This document shows, piece by piece, positions 58,705 to 64,000 of a stretch of DNA of 64,000 bases; within the stretch, counting starts at the first letter, position 1, and each line of letters opens with the position of its first letter. The notes below the pieces were generated by a model. That model saw only the letters and a list, made by a program, of their open reading frames with translations, was not told the DNA's origin and made no database searches. The DNA is taken from positions 1,798,001 to 1,862,000 of the forward strand of contig CP025322.1 in assembly GCA_004014935.1 (NCBI GenBank), in the 5' to 3' direction. The stretch is from Saccharomycopsis malanga (taxonomy: Eukaryota; Ascomycota; Saccharomycetes; Ascoideales; Saccharomycopsidaceae). The position numbers and the translations under genes are program-made.

Positions 58705-59481
58705 ATGTCGCTTAAAAAAGCTGGATCTAGGAAGAAATCTGTTACTTGGCAAGATATTGGCGGTGATGCCAAGTTGCCTTTTAAAAGCACGACAGGGAGT
58801 CTGATGAAAAATAGTACTTACAACACACCAATAATACCGTTCAAAGTGTACAATTTTCCATTCCATTATCTCGGCTTGATATATTATCTATTGTATATTG
58901 AGTATGACCAGTTGATCCGGTATGAGACTATCAATCGGGTACTTTTTCGGGCATTGCCTTTAACGTATTTTGGCCAAATTGTATGGTTATTTTTCCTACA
59001 AACTACTCCTGTTTCACATAATGAAAAGAAAAAAATAACTTCTGTTGTAAAACCCAAAAAACTAGACCTCAATTTGTCTCTTTTGATCGTTGCATCCACC
59101 TTATCTATTATTTCGTCTTTCTTTATCTATATAGTTGCAGTTCTTTTGGGCTCGCCAATTCTTGTTTTCCAAACTCAAACTTATTTTCTCTCTTTGCATC
59201 TATCTTTTCTCATCACTTTTCCGTTGGTGGTGGTTTACAAATTCAATTCTGCTCATTGGAAAGCGTTTATTGTCCTGGTATCTGATTACAAGTTTCTCTT
59301 TTCAAACCCAGTCTTTCTCATAGCGTTGACAGCAGCACTTGGAAGTTGGGCCGGTGTCCTTACCATTCCTTTGGATTGGGATAGGGACTGGCAGCTTTAT
59401 CCTATAAGCTTGGTTATAGGGGCTTATTTGGGCGGTTCCGTCGGAGGCTTATTGGCTTTGATAGCACAATATCTAAAATAA
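58705..59481 (+). CDS. GPI11: GPI biosynthesis protein Gpi11 (PIG-F)
   Basis: An endoplasmic reticulum membrane protein that helps Gpi7/Gpi13-type transferases add ethanolamine phosphate to GPI anchors. The 258 residues start at the ATG at 58705. About six hydrophobic segments are visible, including FHYLGLIYYLLYIEY (about 52-66), LLIVASTLSIISSFFIYIVA (about 127-146) and LSFLITFPLVVVY (about 168-180). The diagnostic end is LTAALGSWAGVLTIPLDWDRDWQ-type sequence (quoted in part: SWAGVLTIPLDWDRDWQLYP, about 213-232). GAYLGGSVGGLLA follows. Length fits fungal PIG-F. Confidence 0.93.
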   Translation: MSLKKAGSRKKSVTWQDIGGDAKLPFKSTTGSLMKNSTYNTPIIPFKVYNFPFHYLGLIYYLLYIEYDQLIRYETINRVLFRALPLTYFGQIVWLFFLQTTPVSHNEKKKITSVVKPKKLDLNLSLLIVASTLSIISSFFIYIVAVLLGSPILVFQTQTYFLSLHLSFLITFPLVVVYKFNSAHWKAFIVLVSDYKFLFSNPVFLIALTAALGSWAGVLTIPLDWDRDWQLYPISLVIGAYLGGSVGGLLALIAQYLK

Positions 59482-60006
59482 ACACATGGGACTTTTCATA
59501 CTTACTTCTGATGAATTAATTAAAGTAATTCAATAATTTACAATTAACCTTTGTTTGTATTTCTTATTAGAGAAAGTCTTCAGCTTGAAGGGTCATTTAC
59601 TAATTTTTGACTTATTATGATTGACCTCTTAATTTACCTACGTAGTCAATTTTCGCAAACTATTTGAACTTGTTCATTAAATATCAACACAATCTACAAA
59701 TCATCCATCACGCTCTATTCTGTAAAAAACAACTTTATTACTTTTCCTTACCATACTCGATATAAAATGCTTAGTTTCTATAATTTTAACTACACCGAAC
59801 TAAAGCTGAAACATTGCATATCTACTGATTTAAAAAGTGGAGCAAATGTTACAGAAGAACAGTCAATACTAGCCTTATTACGAATGACAACTAAATAAAA
59901 CAAATCAAATCCCATGTATTTTAAGGAATAAAACTAAAAACAAATACCCAAACCAATACCGAAACAGTGAAAACAAGAAATAAAAGATAATTAATGATAG
60001 TGTTAC
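59482..60006. other. spacer between convergent GPI11 and MCM3
   Basis: AT-rich 3' flanks of both genes. One short ATG frame (59767-59898, 43 codons, MLSFYNFNYTELKLKHC) has ordinary codon use, but I recognise no family and cannot support it as a gene. Confidence 0.45.
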
Positions 60007-63009
<3,003 letters not shown>

Positions 63010-63340
63010 GCCTACCGTTGGGCCGTGTGGCTCAGTGGTCAGTGGTCAGTGCTCTAGTGCTCTCGGAGAAGAGAAACAAAACCTAACAGGAACACGGGTT
63101 CGATTCCCAATACAAACACTTTTTACGATGCTGAACGGGACTTCACAGACAAGTACAACTGTCTGAAAAGCACTAGACCAAGAAATACTTACTTTCAACC
63201 AATTGGGTGATAAGATTATGATAAACAGGGCATGATTGGGTTTTCCCCAGTGGGTCTCACCAAGTCCCTTTAAACATAAAGCGTATATGCGAAACTGATA
63301 TGTACTAGACTCGAAATATATGATATGATTATTATTATAT
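63010..63340 (+). mobile_element. tRNA-headed SINE-like repeat, full copy (A)
   Basis: GGGCCGTGTGGCTCAGTGGT opens the head, with a small local duplication of GGTCAGT and GTGCTCT. B box ACGGGTTCGATTCCC (about 63094), then CACTTTTTACGATGC. The body has CTTCACAGACAAG, TACTTTCAACCAATTGGGTG, ATGATTGGGTTTTCCCC, CACCAAGTCCC and ATAAAGCG. It ends GAAACTGATATGTACTAGAC, TCGAAATATATG and about five ATT units. It is the best-kept copy on the right side. Confidence 0.9.
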
Positions 63341-63392
63341 TTCAAGCCCAGTTATATCAATTCCGTACTGGGCTTTGAGCCCAATATATTAT
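63341..63392. repeat. SINE-like 3' end pieces in both orientations
   Basis: ATTTCAAGCCCAGT (63339-63352) is the family 3' end on the minus strand; GTACTGGGCTTTGAGCCC (63365-63382) reads as a plus-strand end and also forms a GGGCTNNGAGCCC hairpin. They follow the tail of copy A directly. Confidence 0.55.
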
Positions 63393-64000
63393 TTACTCGG
63401 CAATATATGTATTATGGAGTAAATGTTTCATTACTGAATACAAATTAATTGTTCAGTTCAAGACGGAACAATTATGATAATACCTCATCAAACTAATGGG
63501 AAAGTTTGTTGTAGTATATGTGCCTCGTATCATTAGAAATTTCAAACTAAATATACAAACATTGTAAAGAAATTCCCCAATTTCTTCTCTTGTTCAACAG
63601 TTTATGCTGTTAAAAGCAAAATACACTTCATAGCAACCTAAAAAACATAATACAGCAAGTTAGATAGTATTTCTATCCATTCTGTAGTACCCCAGAAATT
63701 TTCAAAAACTAAAGTAGAGGAAACGGTAAATAATATTACCGGTGAACGTTGAGATTGGGATAATTGTCCATTTTTCGGATGGATACAATTGACTACACCA
63801 AATGGTAAAAGCTAAAAAAGTACACAAATTGCCAAGTACTAGAGTATTTGTTTTAAGTGTTGCTCTACGTGAATATTGTAATCGACATAGTTTATATTCA
63901 TCTGCTGCTCTCTACAATAAATAAACTTGATAAAAAGCTTGATAATTATCATTCAATAAGTGCCAAACTCTACATCTTTGTGTCTAATACCAGTAATACT
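63393..64000. other. right-edge spacer
   Basis: AT-rich DNA. Besides the short repeat near 63835-63868, I see no gene, RNA or family copy up to the window edge. Confidence 0.5.

Noticed and set aside
59767-59898. A 43-codon frame between GPI11 and MCM3
   Set aside because: Codon use is unremarkable and no small-protein family was recognised; noted only as possible.

Overview
This window is nuclear DNA of a budding yeast (Saccharomycotina). The signs are compact single-exon genes with yeast protein families, AT-rich spacers, rare short introns with GTATGT or GTAAGT donors and TACTAAC-like branch sites, fungal Zn2Cys6 and GATA regulation, and DUR1,2, MCR1, SIS2-like and SAC3 genes. The species cannot be named from the sequence. 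DES1 and a DeSI-type peptidase are present and, as I recall, S. cerevisiae lacks both, so this is probably a lineage outside Saccharomyces. Whether CTG is read as Leu or Ser is not settled; one DUR1,2 position favours Leu.

Genes left to right: RAD4 (+), SPT2 (-), RRP1 (-, one intron), SLU7 (+), CTK2 (-), an Mrp8-like small protein (+), MCR1 (+), a small basic ORF (-), a BDH1-like dehydrogenase (+), RPL6 (+, long intron), a coiled-coil protein (+), DUR1,2 (+), a small hydrophilic protein (-), UBP14 (+), DES1 (+), RPC11 (+, two introns), a Mum2/WTAP-like protein (+), SLC1 (-), a DeSI/PPPDE peptidase (+), MIC19 (-, one intron), a transcription factor with two Zn2Cys6 clusters (-), a SIS2/VHS3-like flavoprotein (-), an ARM-repeat protein (+), UBP6 (+), SAC3 (+), GPI11 (+) and MCM3 (-). 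These are mostly housekeeping genes: DNA repair and replication, chromatin, rRNA processing and splicing, Pol II and Pol III transcription, mRNA export, ubiquitin removal, lipid and GPI synthesis, and nitrogen use. Yeasts have no operons; shared control shows only at divergent pairs (RRP1/SLU7, SLC1/DeSI, SIS2/ARM). Several promoters carry sites that fit the gene: PAC and RRPE at RRP1, an inverted GATAAG pair at DUR1,2, an MluI box at MCM3, CACGTG at MCR1 and GPI11, and STRE-like sites at the BDH1-like gene.

The spacers hold the most unusual content: a dispersed family of about 330 bp with a tRNA-like head (A box TGGCTCAGTGG, B box GGTTCGATTCC), a conserved body unrelated to tRNA, and a (TTA)n tail. 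It has the build of a tRNA-derived SINE. I count about 17 full, partial or rearranged copies in 64 kb, all in spacers, on both strands. They include tail-to-head runs, a head-to-head foldback, an internally deleted copy, a shared-duplication subfamily and a copy collapsed between short terminal repeats. No LINE lies in the window to explain their movement. A second, older family with LTR-like features appears near 15.4 and 35.6-36.0 kb.
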